Origin: Psychrobacter aestuarii
Lineage (GTDB): Bacteria > Pseudomonadota > Gammaproteobacteria > Pseudomonadales > Moraxellaceae
Length of the DNA stretch: 64,000 nt
Assembly: GCF_904846035.1 (NCBI RefSeq)
Contig: NZ_CAJGYT010000001.1
Coordinates: 248,001-312,000, forward strand
Direction of reading: 5' to 3'
Part shown: positions 47,760-56,702 of the stretch, piece after piece
Layout: every line of letters begins with the position of its first letter
Position numbering within the stretch: the stretch's first letter is position 1
The notes under the pieces: model-generated
The model's input: the letters and a program-made list of their open reading frames with translations, nothing else
Told to the model about the DNA's origin: nothing
The model's database searches: none
Program-made: the position numbers and the translations under genes

Positions 47760-47807
47760 TATTTTTCTTGCTTGCTGTGACTTCGTCTCCAGAGGCTAAG
47801 AAAAATA
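47760..47807. repeat. Dispersed 48-bp hairpin repeat, copy C
   Basis: Third copy, within the siderophore locus between the monooxygenase and acyltransferase genes. Inverted ends CTTGC / GCTAAG extend the AT-rich arms. The short CTTAGGCTATTTT motif follows at 47881. Confidence 0.75.
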
Positions 47808-47909
47808 GCAGCTCACATCGCTGTACCTTTTATATTGCAATTTATTCAGTAATTGGAGCCAGCGTATTGTTTTAAATATACTTAGGCTATTTTATTTACT
47901 TTTTGCTTA

Positions 47910-49253
47910 TTACGCCGCGCCAAAGTCCTGGAACACTTCTAGCGCGTCGGTGTCGTATTTATTGACGCCGAGCAGCTCATTAATAATATAGCCCGCACGG
48001 TACGCACCCAGCCCCAAATCAGGCGCGCCTACGCCATGGCTGTGTACTTCTTGGTTTTGTACAAAGATTTTGCCCGCATGCGTGCGCGTGTCACGGTAGC
48101 TAAGCGTATAATCGCGCCCAATCTCAGGCTGCTGATAGGCATCATACGCCACGTCACCAAGCACGCCCGTCAAGCAATCAGGCAGCTGGTAGCGGTAGCC
48201 TGTGCCCGCGATGACGCAATCGTAATCCGCCATAAAGTGCTGCTGCTGCTCGCTGTGAGTAAACGCGAGCGTCACGGGCGCATCTGTGTCCGCCTGCTCT
48301 GCCGATATCAGCGCGCAGTTGGTACGAAGGTTTGACTGTAGCGGCTGATTGCGGATGCTGCGCTCATAGAGGCGGTGATAAATGTCGCGGATGGTGTCAA
48401 AGCCCATGCCTTTATACAGCAAGTCTTGCTTGGCGCTCACCGCTGCCTTTGTATCGCGGGGCAAGTGGTAAAAATAATCGGTATACGCGGGGCTAAAGTG
48501 CTCCAGTCCCAATGGCGAGTATTCCATCGGGAAAAACCCTGCTGAGCGCGTGAACCAATCGAGCATAAACTTGGGCGCGCCAGTATTATCCAGCTGCTGA
48601 TCAAACAAGGCGCGGTAGACTTCGGCTGACGACTGCCCCGAACCCAGTACCAAAACTTTAACAGGCGTCTCCGCGTCCTGATGCGCAGCGGTCAGGGCGT
48701 CCAAATCAAAACGCTCGGCAAACTGCGCGGTGTGCATACAGCGGGCGGGCGCGTCTTTTGCCAAGGCTTGCAATGGCGCAGGCAAGGTCGGGCGTGTGCC
48801 TGTACCAATGACCAGATGGCGGGCGTGATAGGTGCGCGTCTCACCGCATTCATTCACCGTGACCGCAAAGCCCTCCTCACCCGCCTCGGTATAAAACTGC
48901 ACATCCACAACGGTGGTTGCAAAGCGCAAACTGTCCAGCTGCCCTGCCACCCACTGGCAATAGTGGTTATACTCTTCGCGGTAGATTTTAAATTCTTCCA
49001 AAAAGTAAAACTTCAGCAGGCGCTTTTGCGTGTGCAAGTAGTTTAAAAACGAGTAGCGGCTGGTGGGGTCAATCATGGTCACCAAGTCCGCCATAAATGG
49101 CACTTGTAAAGTAGTCGCGGGCAATATCATGCCTTTATGCCAGTTAAACTCTGGTTTTTGCTCAAAAAATTTGGCGCGCACGTTGGTATTGTCGAGCAGC
49201 GCGGCAAGGCTTAGATTAAAAGGTCCTAAGCCGATACCGATGACATCAAGCAT
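47910..49253 (-). CDS. Lysine/ornithine/diamine N-monooxygenase (IucD/RhbE family)
   Basis: FAD- and NADPH-dependent N-hydroxylation of the terminal amine of the siderophore precursor, probably 1,3-diaminopropane here since dat and ddc are in the same cluster. 447 residues. FAD site GIGLGPFNLSLA at the N-terminus, the family's FMADLVTMIDPTSRYSFLNYL, NADPH site VLVLGSGQSSAEVY near residue 205, and the C-terminal ATGY-like GTGYRYQLP motif. AAAGGACA precedes the ATG. The acyltransferase gene lies downstream after 240 bases that carry a repeat. Confidence 0.9.
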   Translation of the reverse strand: MLDVIGIGLGPFNLSLAALLDNTNVRAKFFEQKPEFNWHKGMILPATTLQVPFMADLVTMIDPTSRYSFLNYLHTQKRLLKFYFLEEFKIYREEYNHYCQWVAGQLDSLRFATTVVDVQFYTEAGEEGFAVTVNECGETRTYHARHLVIGTGTRPTLPAPLQALAKDAPARCMHTAQFAERFDLDALTAAHQDAETPVKVLVLGSGQSSAEVYRALFDQQLDNTGAPKFMLDWFTRSAGFFPMEYSPLGLEHFSPAYTDYFYHLPRDTKAAVSAKQDLLYKGMGFDTIRDIYHRLYERSIRNQPLQSNLRTNCALISAEQADTDAPVTLAFTHSEQQQHFMADYDCVIAGTGYRYQLPDCLTGVLGDVAYDAYQQPEIGRDYTLSYRDTRTHAGKIFVQNQEVHSHGVGAPDLGLGAYRAGYIINELLGVNKYDTDALEVFQDFGAA

Positions 49254-49388
49254 GGGGGTGTCCTTTCTATTGATAATAGTGATTTGAGTTTTGAATCAGC
49301 CTTAGCGAAATTTTAAATATAAAGCCGTTGATACTCGCTTTATGCTGCGTGTGCGCTTATAGCCAGTCACGTTACACAGCATAATTTA

Positions 49389-49402
49389 CTTAGGCTATTT
49401 TT
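49389..49402. repeat. Short intergenic motif next to a stop codon
   Basis: CTTAGGCTATTTTT, 5 bases from the stop codon of the type A NIS gene (minus strand). One of five exact copies of the 13-base core in the window. Confidence 0.55.
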
Positions 49403-49406
49403 ATTC

Positions 49407-51188
49407 TTATGCGCATAATGGATTGGGAATGTCCACGTAAATAGATTGCGTCTCCACAGGCGCGGTCAGCTCATCAAGCGCGTGCAGGCGGGTCAGCAGG
49501 TTGCCCTTAAACGGCAAGGTCGGGCTACGCAGCAGCAAGTCAAACAGCGGACGGTGCGGATAGCGGGTCTCAAGCGTCATCAAGCAGTCGCGGAACATAT
49601 CAATCAGCGCCGCTTCGCTTACATATTGCGTGCGCGCAATCGCGGTAATCAGTCCAAAAATGCTGTTACCGACCAAATAATACGCCACTCGCGAATCGGC
49701 AAAGTCTTCAGGAATCACGCATTCACTCTCGCTAACCAGCTCAGGATAGGTGTCAATGAGCGGCGCGGCATACTCGGCAATGTAGCCAAAGCCTTGATTG
49801 TCACGCGCCCAAAACTTGCTCGGATAGCCGTCCGTCAGCTCAATCAGGCTGTTTTGCTGATGCACTTCAAAGCCAATGCCGTGCTGATAATACATGTGCA
49901 TCAAAGGGATAAAGCCGACCTGTAAATAAGTGGCAAACCAGTCTTTGGCAATCTCCTCGAGCGGCGCGTGGGTGCGCGCATGGATGCCTTGGAATAAGGT
50001 GTTAAAGCGGTTGGTCACGCGGGTTGGGTGGTCTTGGCTCAGGCTCGCCAGATTGGTCACTTCCGTGTCTTGGTCAAAAGGATTGTCGCGCAAGATACAG
50101 ATGCTCTCATCAATGATGCTGCCGTCTACTGTCAGCGCAATCCACGCAGGGTCGTTAAGCACCGCGATGGTGTCAAAGTCTTTGCCAAGCTGCTTGCCGT
50201 AGTCGCTGCGCCAGATGCGGCAAGCATGAATGCCGCGCTTGCATTCTTTGGGCAGGTTGATACGCACCGAATTGGTGATGGCGACCGACAGCGATAGCTT
50301 AAACATCCACGGCGCATCAAATGCCGCCAGCGTGCGCACCGAGGTCGTTGGATGCAGCGCCCAGCCCAGCTCGCCCATGTCAAACAGCTTACCCGCCGCT
50401 TGCAAACGCGCATACCACGCCTGCTGCTGTAAAAACTTGGCTTGCCATGGGTGCAGTGGCAGCAGTTTATAGTCAGCATTGTTGTTCATTAATTGCTGCT
50501 GATAGGCGTTCATCATGGGCGCAAGTTTGTCTTGCAATTCGGCAGTGATGCTCTCGCCGTCAACGAACTCTTCGACAATGTGCTTGGGATGCACCAGCCA
50601 GTAATGTAGCTTGGTTTTGCTGCTGGTCTCGGGCGCGTATTTTGCCCATTCTGCGCCATAAAAGCCTTGGCGACCTTTTGGTGTCGGGTGCATGGCGTGC
50701 CCGTAGATAAGGCTTTGCTCGGTTTGGATAAAGTTTTGTACCGCATCGACGATGTCGTCCACCTCATCGCTGCGATGCTGCAAGATAATCTGTAGTCCCT
50801 CATAGCTCTCAATCCAGCGTTTCAGCACGCCATTGGCATCAAGGGTTTCTGCGCCCTTATGCTGATGCACAATATCCTCAATCACGAGGCTGGCGATACT
50901 GACCGCCGAGGGCTGCAACCATGTCGGCGCGCCATCGGCTTGCCCTAAGACCGCAGGGGTGGCGGCAAAGCGATGTTGCCCCAGCTGACTGACGCGCTCA
51001 AGCGGCACGGCAACTTGGGTGTTGTGCGGCGCAAGGTGTAATACCAGTAGCGGCTTGTTTTGCGCGAGGGATTTTTGCAGCGCGTCTTGCGCGTCAATAG
51101 GCACGATGCTGCCACGGCGCGTCTCGAAGCAGTAGGCGTTAATCAGATTTTGCAAGGATAAGCGGTTGAGCGTATTGTCTTGTATCAT
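49407..51188 (-). CDS. IucA/IucC-family siderophore synthetase, IucA-like (type A)
   Basis: 593-residue NIS synthetase, closest in motif form to IucA/RhbC (type A), which attach the first amine arm to citrate: GHAMHPTPKGRQGF, LPLHPWQAKF, HPTTSVRTL and FEVHQQNSLIEL are visible. It directly follows ddc, as RhbC follows RhbB in rhizobactin 1021 loci. AAGGACAT precedes the ATG. Probably translated from the same transcript as dat and ddc. Confidence 0.83.
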   Translation of the reverse strand: MIQDNTLNRLSLQNLINAYCFETRRGSIVPIDAQDALQKSLAQNKPLLVLHLAPHNTQVAVPLERVSQLGQHRFAATPAVLGQADGAPTWLQPSAVSIASLVIEDIVHQHKGAETLDANGVLKRWIESYEGLQIILQHRSDEVDDIVDAVQNFIQTEQSLIYGHAMHPTPKGRQGFYGAEWAKYAPETSSKTKLHYWLVHPKHIVEEFVDGESITAELQDKLAPMMNAYQQQLMNNNADYKLLPLHPWQAKFLQQQAWYARLQAAGKLFDMGELGWALHPTTSVRTLAAFDAPWMFKLSLSVAITNSVRINLPKECKRGIHACRIWRSDYGKQLGKDFDTIAVLNDPAWIALTVDGSIIDESICILRDNPFDQDTEVTNLASLSQDHPTRVTNRFNTLFQGIHARTHAPLEEIAKDWFATYLQVGFIPLMHMYYQHGIGFEVHQQNSLIELTDGYPSKFWARDNQGFGYIAEYAAPLIDTYPELVSESECVIPEDFADSRVAYYLVGNSIFGLITAIARTQYVSEAALIDMFRDCLMTLETRYPHRPLFDLLLRSPTLPFKGNLLTRLHALDELTAPVETQSIYVDIPNPLCA

Positions 51189-51276
51189 TGCGATGTCCTT
51201 AAATGGGTGTTCTTAAAAATGAGTATTCTTAAAATGGTTATCGGTATGTTTAATGGATTAATTTTTTGCTAACTAT

Positions 51277-52749
51277 TTATTCAACATCATTTGCCAAATA
51301 CGCGTGCCCCAGCGCCGCTATCTGCTCGATGACTGGCGTCATGGCGGCTAGCGTGCTGTCGGGATTTAACAAGGTAAACTTTAAGCACAACTGCCCGTCA
51401 TACTGCGTGGTGGCAATATTCGCCTCATTGTTAATCAGTAAATTTTGGGCAATATGGCGGTTGATTTTTGCCAAGCTCTCTGCGCTTAACTCGCTATCCT
51501 GCGGAGCAAAATAAAACAGGACGCTGCTCAGTATCGGCGGGCGCACCAAAACAAAATCAGGGTCGCTGTCCAACCGCTGCGCAATCTCCTTAGCATTATC
51601 GAGACCCGCATCAATCAGCGCGCCGTAAGCGTCTGTGCCCAGCACATCGAGCGCCATCGCCAGCTTGAGCGCGTCAAAGCGGCGCGTGGTCTGGAGCGAA
51701 TAGGTCACAAGGTTGGGAATGTCGTCCGTCTCATCGTCTGAGGGGTTCAGATAGTCGCTGTGCAAACGGATACTGGCAAAGGTATCGGCGTCTTTGACCA
51801 AAAACGCGCCACAGCTGATGGGTAAGAAAAAATGCTTGTGAAAATCAAGGGTAATAGAATCGGCACGCGCGATGCCTGCCAGCATGTCGCGGTAGCGCTC
51901 GGAGAGCAGCAGCGCCCCGCCCCATGCGGCATCGACATGGAGCCAAATGCCCGCCGCTTGGCACACCTCGGCTATCGATTCCAGCGGGTCAACCGCGCCC
52001 AAATCGGTCGTGCCTGCCGTCGCCACCACCGCCATAATATTTTGCGCCCCAAGGCGGTCAATGGTGTCCTCTAAGTGCGCCATATCCATCGCGCCTGTGC
52101 GGTCGGTCGCGATTTTGACCACTGAGCGCTGTCCTAAGCCTAGCAGTGCGGCGTTTTTTTCAACTGAAAAATGCGCTTGCTCAGAGCATAAAATCCTGCC
52201 AAGCGGCTGCCCTGCCAAGCCGTCTTTTTGCACATCAACGCCCAAGGCACCATAAAAGCGATTGCGCGCCAGCAGCAGCCCCATCAAATTGCTTTGCGTG
52301 CCACCACTGGTAAACACCCCGCCCGCGTTTGCTTCAGCGTTGGCATTGCTAGAGACAAAACCACACTGCGCGCACAGCCATTGAATCAGCTCTTTTTCAA
52401 TATAAGTGGCGGCGGGGCTTTGATTCCACGAGTCCATACTTTGATTGGTCGCGGCAATAATCATCTCCGCCACCTGTCCGACCCATAATGTTGGCGGATG
52501 TAAATGCGCGGCGCAGTGCGGGTGCGCGGTCGAGACGCAGTTGGGCAAAAACTGCTGTGCGATATCACCAAGTACCGCGTTAATATCGCGCCCTGTTTTA
52601 CTGATATTTAGCGTCAGCTTGTCTTGTAATGCCGCAGGCGCACCGCCTTGATACAGCGATTCGGCGTCCAGCCACTGCTGAATCATGGCGCTGGTCTGCG
52701 CGCTGGCAGCCACATAGTCACGGCTGGTCTGTTGATTAAGAATGTACAA
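51277..52749 (-). CDS. ddc: L-2,4-diaminobutyrate decarboxylase
   Basis: PLP-dependent group II decarboxylase (490 residues) converting 2,4-diaminobutyrate to 1,3-diaminopropane, the diamine backbone of schizokinen-type siderophores. Motifs: TSGGTQSNLMGLLLARN, WLHVDAAWGGALLLS and the PLP lysine in LDFHKHFFLP. The start is a TTG at 52749, supported by AAGGTAG upstream and a family-like N-terminus; the next ATG is 21 codons later. The ribosome binding site lies in the 3' arm of a perfect hairpin. Relatives include RhbB and the Acinetobacter DDC. Confidence 0.87.
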   Translation of the reverse strand: MYILNQQTSRDYVAASAQTSAMIQQWLDAESLYQGGAPAALQDKLTLNISKTGRDINAVLGDIAQQFLPNCVSTAHPHCAAHLHPPTLWVGQVAEMIIAATNQSMDSWNQSPAATYIEKELIQWLCAQCGFVSSNANAEANAGGVFTSGGTQSNLMGLLLARNRFYGALGVDVQKDGLAGQPLGRILCSEQAHFSVEKNAALLGLGQRSVVKIATDRTGAMDMAHLEDTIDRLGAQNIMAVVATAGTTDLGAVDPLESIAEVCQAAGIWLHVDAAWGGALLLSERYRDMLAGIARADSITLDFHKHFFLPISCGAFLVKDADTFASIRLHSDYLNPSDDETDDIPNLVTYSLQTTRRFDALKLAMALDVLGTDAYGALIDAGLDNAKEIAQRLDSDPDFVLVRPPILSSVLFYFAPQDSELSAESLAKINRHIAQNLLINNEANIATTQYDGQLCLKFTLLNPDSTLAAMTPVIEQIAALGHAYLANDVE

Positions 52750-52758
52750 AATATACTA

Positions 52759-52773
52759 CCTTACTGGGTAAGG
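52759..52773 (-). promoter_or_regulatory. Hairpin covering the ddc ribosome binding site
   Basis: On the minus strand CCTTAC-CCA-GTAAGG forms a perfect 6-bp stem with a 3-base loop; its 3' arm contains the AAGG that would pair with 16S rRNA before the TTG start. Confidence 0.5.
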
Positions 52774-52843
52774 TGCTGGTGTTTTGATACTCACGCCAGC
52801 ACACTGCCTGTGATGAATACAACGAAAAGTTAAGATTAAAAGG

Positions 52844-54196
52844 TTAAGCCGCAAGCGCATTATCCAGCGCTAATGTCAGCCGAGTGAGCACCTCGTCCAG
52901 CTCCTCGCGGATGATGTTCAGCGGCGGCAATAGGCGCAAGACCGTGCCCGCGCGCCCGCCCTTTTCAATCACCAAACCCGCCTTAAAGCACGCCTGCTGA
53001 ATACGCGCTGCCAAGTCGCTATCGGCAGGATAACTGCCATCGACATCCGCGCTCGCCTTTGGGTTAACAATCTCTAGCCCCAGCATCAGCCCGCGTCCGC
53101 GCACATCGCCAATTTGCGGATAGCGGGTTTGCAGCGCTTGCAGCTGTCCTTTAAACCACGTGCCGACCTCATCGACATACTGCGCCATGTCATTGGCGTC
53201 GAGATAATCAATGGTCGCCAATCCCGTCGCCATCGCCAGCTGATTGCCACGGAATGTGCCTGAATGGTTGCCCGCCTGCCAGACGTCGTACTGTTTTTTG
53301 ATGCCCAGCACCGCCATTGGCAGCCCGCCGCCAATGGCTTTGGACATCACCACCATGTCAGGGTCAATCCCCGCATGCTGATAAGCAAACCAGCGCCCTG
53401 TACGGCAAAAGCCCGTCTGCACCTCATCGACAATCATCAAGATGCCCAGCGCTTTGGTCACGCGGCGCACCTGCTGTAGCCATTCGATGGGCGCGGCATT
53501 GACCCCGCCTTCGCCTTGTACCATTTCCAAAATCACCGCCGCAGGTTTGGTCACGCCGCTTTCGATATCGGTTAAAAAACGCTCAAAATAGGTGCTGTGT
53601 GCTTGAATGCTTTGTGTTTTTGGCAGACCAAAGGCGCAGCGGTAGCCGTTGGGATACGGTAAGAACTGCACCGACCCCATCAGCCCCTCAATGCCTTGCT
53701 TAGGCGACAGATTGCCCGTGACCGCAAGCGCGCCATGCGTCATACCGTGATAGCCACCACTAAAGCTGATGACGCCTGTACGCCCTGTAACTTGTTTGGC
53801 AAGTTTTAGTGCCGCCTCGACCGCATCTGCGCCCGTTGGTCCACAAAACTGCAAGCAATATTCATCATCTTTTGTTGATAATAGATTATAAATGCGCTCA
53901 CTAAAGGCGTCTTTTAATGGCGTGGTGATGTCCAACGTGTGCATGGGCAGATTACTGTCGAGCACCTGCTGGATGCTGTCTTTGACCACCGCATGATTGT
54001 GTCCCAGTGCCAGCGTGCCCGCCCCTGACAAACAGTCGATATATTCATTGCCCTCGACATCGGTAATCCATGCGCCTTTCGCCGAAGCGATAGCAAACGG
54101 CAGCTTACGCGGGTAGCTGCGCACTTTGGATTCGAACTGGTCTTGGCGGTCAAGATAGCGCGTATTGGTGGCGCGCTCGGCAGTTGGTGTGTACAT
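52844..54196 (-). CDS. dat: 2,4-diaminobutyrate:2-oxoglutarate aminotransferase
   Basis: Class III PLP aminotransferase (450 residues) making 2,4-diaminobutyrate from aspartate semialdehyde and glutamate. Motifs: [40 protein letters not shown] and the PLP lysine in [13 protein letters not shown]. The frame is open 39 codons upstream through a Fur box and AT-rich DNA, but the ATG at 54196 has AAAGGACG ahead of it and begins a normal N-terminus. First gene of the dat-ddc-NIS unit, equal to rhbA-rhbB-rhbC in order. Confidence 0.9.
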   Translation of the reverse strand: MYTPTAERATNTRYLDRQDQFESKVRSYPRKLPFAIASAKGAWITDVEGNEYIDCLSGAGTLALGHNHAVVKDSIQQVLDSNLPMHTLDITTPLKDAFSERIYNLLSTKDDEYCLQFCGPTGADAVEAALKLAKQVTGRTGVISFSGGYHGMTHGALAVTGNLSPKQGIEGLMGSVQFLPYPNGYRCAFGLPKTQSIQAHSTYFERFLTDIESGVTKPAAVILEMVQGEGGVNAAPIEWLQQVRRVTKALGILMIVDEVQTGFCRTGRWFAYQHAGIDPDMVVMSKAIGGGLPMAVLGIKKQYDVWQAGNHSGTFRGNQLAMATGLATIDYLDANDMAQYVDEVGTWFKGQLQALQTRYPQIGDVRGRGLMLGLEIVNPKASADVDGSYPADSDLAARIQQACFKAGLVIEKGGRAGTVLRLLPPLNIIREELDEVLTRLTLALDNALAA

Positions 54197-54590
54197 AAGA
54201 CGTCCTTTATTGCTTATCGCGCGGGTGTTTATTAGCGCTTTAAGCATAAAAATAATGATAAATGGGGTTAATAAATTTAATTGATTTTTAATAAAAATGA
54301 TAATCGTTATCATTTATAAAGCGTATTATTAACCAGCAAGTAATCTCTGTCAACCAAGCAAAACCGATTTATTGCGCCTTACTATAACTCGTCAACGCGC
54401 TCGCTTTTCTTCATATAAAACAGATGTTGACCTGAATAAAAACCTATACGCACAGGAATCCAAAGCCCGTAAAATGACCCTTTAAAATCAACAAAAGTTT
54501 ATATTTTATATCGTGATTAATTTATTTTTCGTTACATCATATTTAATATTTTTTGGTTAAAAGTTGCGTTTGTCTTAGCAAAATTACTCT
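54197..54590. other. Intergenic region upstream of dat
   Basis: 394 AT-rich bases carrying the dat promoter region and its Fur box. No gene, and no terminator for the upstream permease gene could be recognised. Confidence 0.5.
54295..54315. promoter_or_regulatory. Fur box upstream of dat
   Basis: AAATGATAA-TCG-TTATCATTT, a 9-bp perfect inverted repeat around 3 bases, about 100 bases upstream of the dat ATG. The best Fur-box match in the window. Confidence 0.85.
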
Positions 54591-56702
54591 TTATCGTGCC
54601 GTCATCGGTACTTTACGAATCAGCCATAAGAAGTACGCGCCGCCAATCAAGGCAGCAATCGTGCCCGCTGGCAACTCATAGGGAAACATCACATAGCGCC
54701 CGAGCCAATCGGCAATGACCATCACGCCTGCGCCCAAGAGCGCTGCAAGGGGCAACTGACGCTCCAACTTGACCGCGCCTAAAGAGGTCGCCAAATGCGG
54801 CACCATTAAGCCCACAAAGCTGAGCGGTCCGACCGCGAGCGTACTTGCGGTACTGAGTAATGCCACCAAGATGAGCAGCGCCATGGTCACAGGACTCACC
54901 GCCACGCCCAGATTGCGCGCCACGCCAGCGCCCAATCCTAAAACACGTAGCGGTTTTATAATCAGTAAGCTCAGCACAAAGAGCAGCAGTGCAATGCCCA
55001 TCAGATACCAGACGGTACTGGGCATGGCGCTATAGGTCGTGCCCGACAGCCAACTGAGCATCGCCTCCAAGCGCGGGTCGCCTGAGAGCTTGACCATATG
55101 CATCACGCCATCCATCATCGCCGCGATGCCCACGCCAACGAGCAGCAAATAGCCTGAACTGACCTTGCGCGCCAGCCAAATGACCAGCAACAATACGGCA
55201 AATGCGCCTGTCAAACCCGTCGCAAGTAACGCACCCGCACCAGCAGACAGCCCAAACATCGGCAAGAATAAAAAGCCGCCAATCACCCCAAGCGCCGCGC
55301 CCGAGCTGACCCCGAGCACTTCGGGGCTTGCCATCGGGTTACGCGTCAAGGTCTGTAGCAGCACGCCCGCCACTGCCAGCATCAGCCCTGTCGCCGCTGC
55401 ACTTAGGCTACGCGGCAAGCGGTACTGCTCTGTGATTGTCCACTCCGTGCTCAGCGTCCAGCCGTGAATGTCTTGGACGATTAAGGACGCGGCGAGCAAT
55501 AAACCAATAACGGCAAGCCCCCAGCGCCACAGATGTACAGGCGCGCGCGTACCGCTGATGGTCGGCGTCACCACCGTCTCGATACGCTCATGACGCTGGC
55601 GCAAAATCAGCCAAATAATCAGCGGCGCACCCAGCACGCCCGTCATCGCCCCCGCAGGAATGGGCATCCCCACGATAGGCTCAAGCAGCAGCGCGGCATT
55701 GCTGGTTAATAATAATAACAACGCGCCAAAACCAAAGGCGGCAGCAAGGCGCTTGCCAATTGCTGAGATACCGAGCGCATTGACGATACTCGCCGCGCCC
55801 AAGCCCACAAAGCCAATCAAGCCGACTTCACTGACCACCAGTGCGGTGACTGTCGCCACCAACAGCACGACCACCGCGCGGATGCCTTGGACTGGGACGC
55901 CCAAGCGCTTGGCTTGCCAATCGTCCAAGCTCATCATGCCAAGTGGCTTTAATAACGGCAAACAAGCGACCGTGAGCAGCACAGCGGTGAGTGCCAGCAG
56001 CACACTGGTGTGCCAACTGTTTTGAGTCAAAAAGCCCGCCGCCCATGACATCATGCCGTTACTTTGCTCAGCAAAAAACAGCACCAAGGTATTGGCGAGC
56101 GCGGCGAGTAAAATATTGACCACCAAACCTGCCAGCACCAAAATTAGCGCATTAAAGCGACTGGCAGCGGCTAAGGCAAACACCAGTCCCATACTGGCAA
56201 CCGCACCAACAAAGGCAACCGCCATACCACCATGAATCGCAATGCTGGGCAAAAACAAGCTGACAATCAGTATCGCCAGCTGCGCGCCCACGCCGACACC
56301 CAGCGTGGTGTCTGACGCCAGCGGATTTTTAACCAGCTGTTGTAATAAAATACTGACCGCGCCCAACAGCCCACCTGCCAAGAGCGCCACCGCACTGGTC
56401 GCGACCAAGGTCAGCTGCGTCACCATACTGCCCATATCGAGCTGCATACTGGGCAACCATAAATCCATCAGCGGTCTTTGCCAATCACGCGCGAGCAGCG
56501 CCCAACTGCTGGCAATGACTAACAGTAATAGCCCGCCGAACAGTACCCACAGCCGCCATTGTCCTGCTCTAGCGCTCGATACTTGCGGCGCGTCAGGCTT
56601 AGGCGACTGTGGTGGCTTAGACAAATGGGACGGTTTTGTTAAAGAAGAAACGTCGGACGGCTTTTCATAGCTGCCGCCCGTGTGTGTGCTGCTGGTGCTC
56701 AT
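54591..56702 (-). CDS. Iron-siderophore ABC permease, two fused FecCD domains
   Basis: 703-residue inner-membrane permease made of two FecCD-type halves in one chain (about residues 50-370 and 390-703), as in FhuB (660). About 20 hydrophobic segments. The cytoplasmic coupling motif occurs in both halves (SEVGLIGFVGLGAASIV; VGPLSFVGLMVPHLATSL), and LLQQLVKNPLA and LLQTLTRNPMASPEVLGVSSGA mark equivalent N-terminal positions. The start overlaps the stop of the binding protein gene by 4 bases (ATGA). Confidence 0.9.
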   Translation of the reverse strand: MSTSSTHTGGSYEKPSDVSSLTKPSHLSKPPQSPKPDAPQVSSARAGQWRLWVLFGGLLLLVIASSWALLARDWQRPLMDLWLPSMQLDMGSMVTQLTLVATSAVALLAGGLLGAVSILLQQLVKNPLASDTTLGVGVGAQLAILIVSLFLPSIAIHGGMAVAFVGAVASMGLVFALAAASRFNALILVLAGLVVNILLAALANTLVLFFAEQSNGMMSWAAGFLTQNSWHTSVLLALTAVLLTVACLPLLKPLGMMSLDDWQAKRLGVPVQGIRAVVVLLVATVTALVVSEVGLIGFVGLGAASIVNALGISAIGKRLAAAFGFGALLLLLTSNAALLLEPIVGMPIPAGAMTGVLGAPLIIWLILRQRHERIETVVTPTISGTRAPVHLWRWGLAVIGLLLAASLIVQDIHGWTLSTEWTITEQYRLPRSLSAAATGLMLAVAGVLLQTLTRNPMASPEVLGVSSGAALGVIGGFLFLPMFGLSAGAGALLATGLTGAFAVLLLVIWLARKVSSGYLLLVGVGIAAMMDGVMHMVKLSGDPRLEAMLSWLSGTTYSAMPSTVWYLMGIALLLFVLSLLIIKPLRVLGLGAGVARNLGVAVSPVTMALLILVALLSTASTLAVGPLSFVGLMVPHLATSLGAVKLERQLPLAALLGAGVMVIADWLGRYVMFPYELPAGTIAALIGGAYFLWLIRKVPMTAR

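Noticed and set aside
49258..49290. Possible Fur box before the monooxygenase gene
   Set aside because: TTGATAATAGTGATTTGA matches only one half-site; too weak to report.
54197..54313. N-terminal extension of dat to 54313
   Set aside because: The extension runs through the Fur box, is Ile/Phe-rich and is not family-like; ATG 54196 has a good ribosome binding site.
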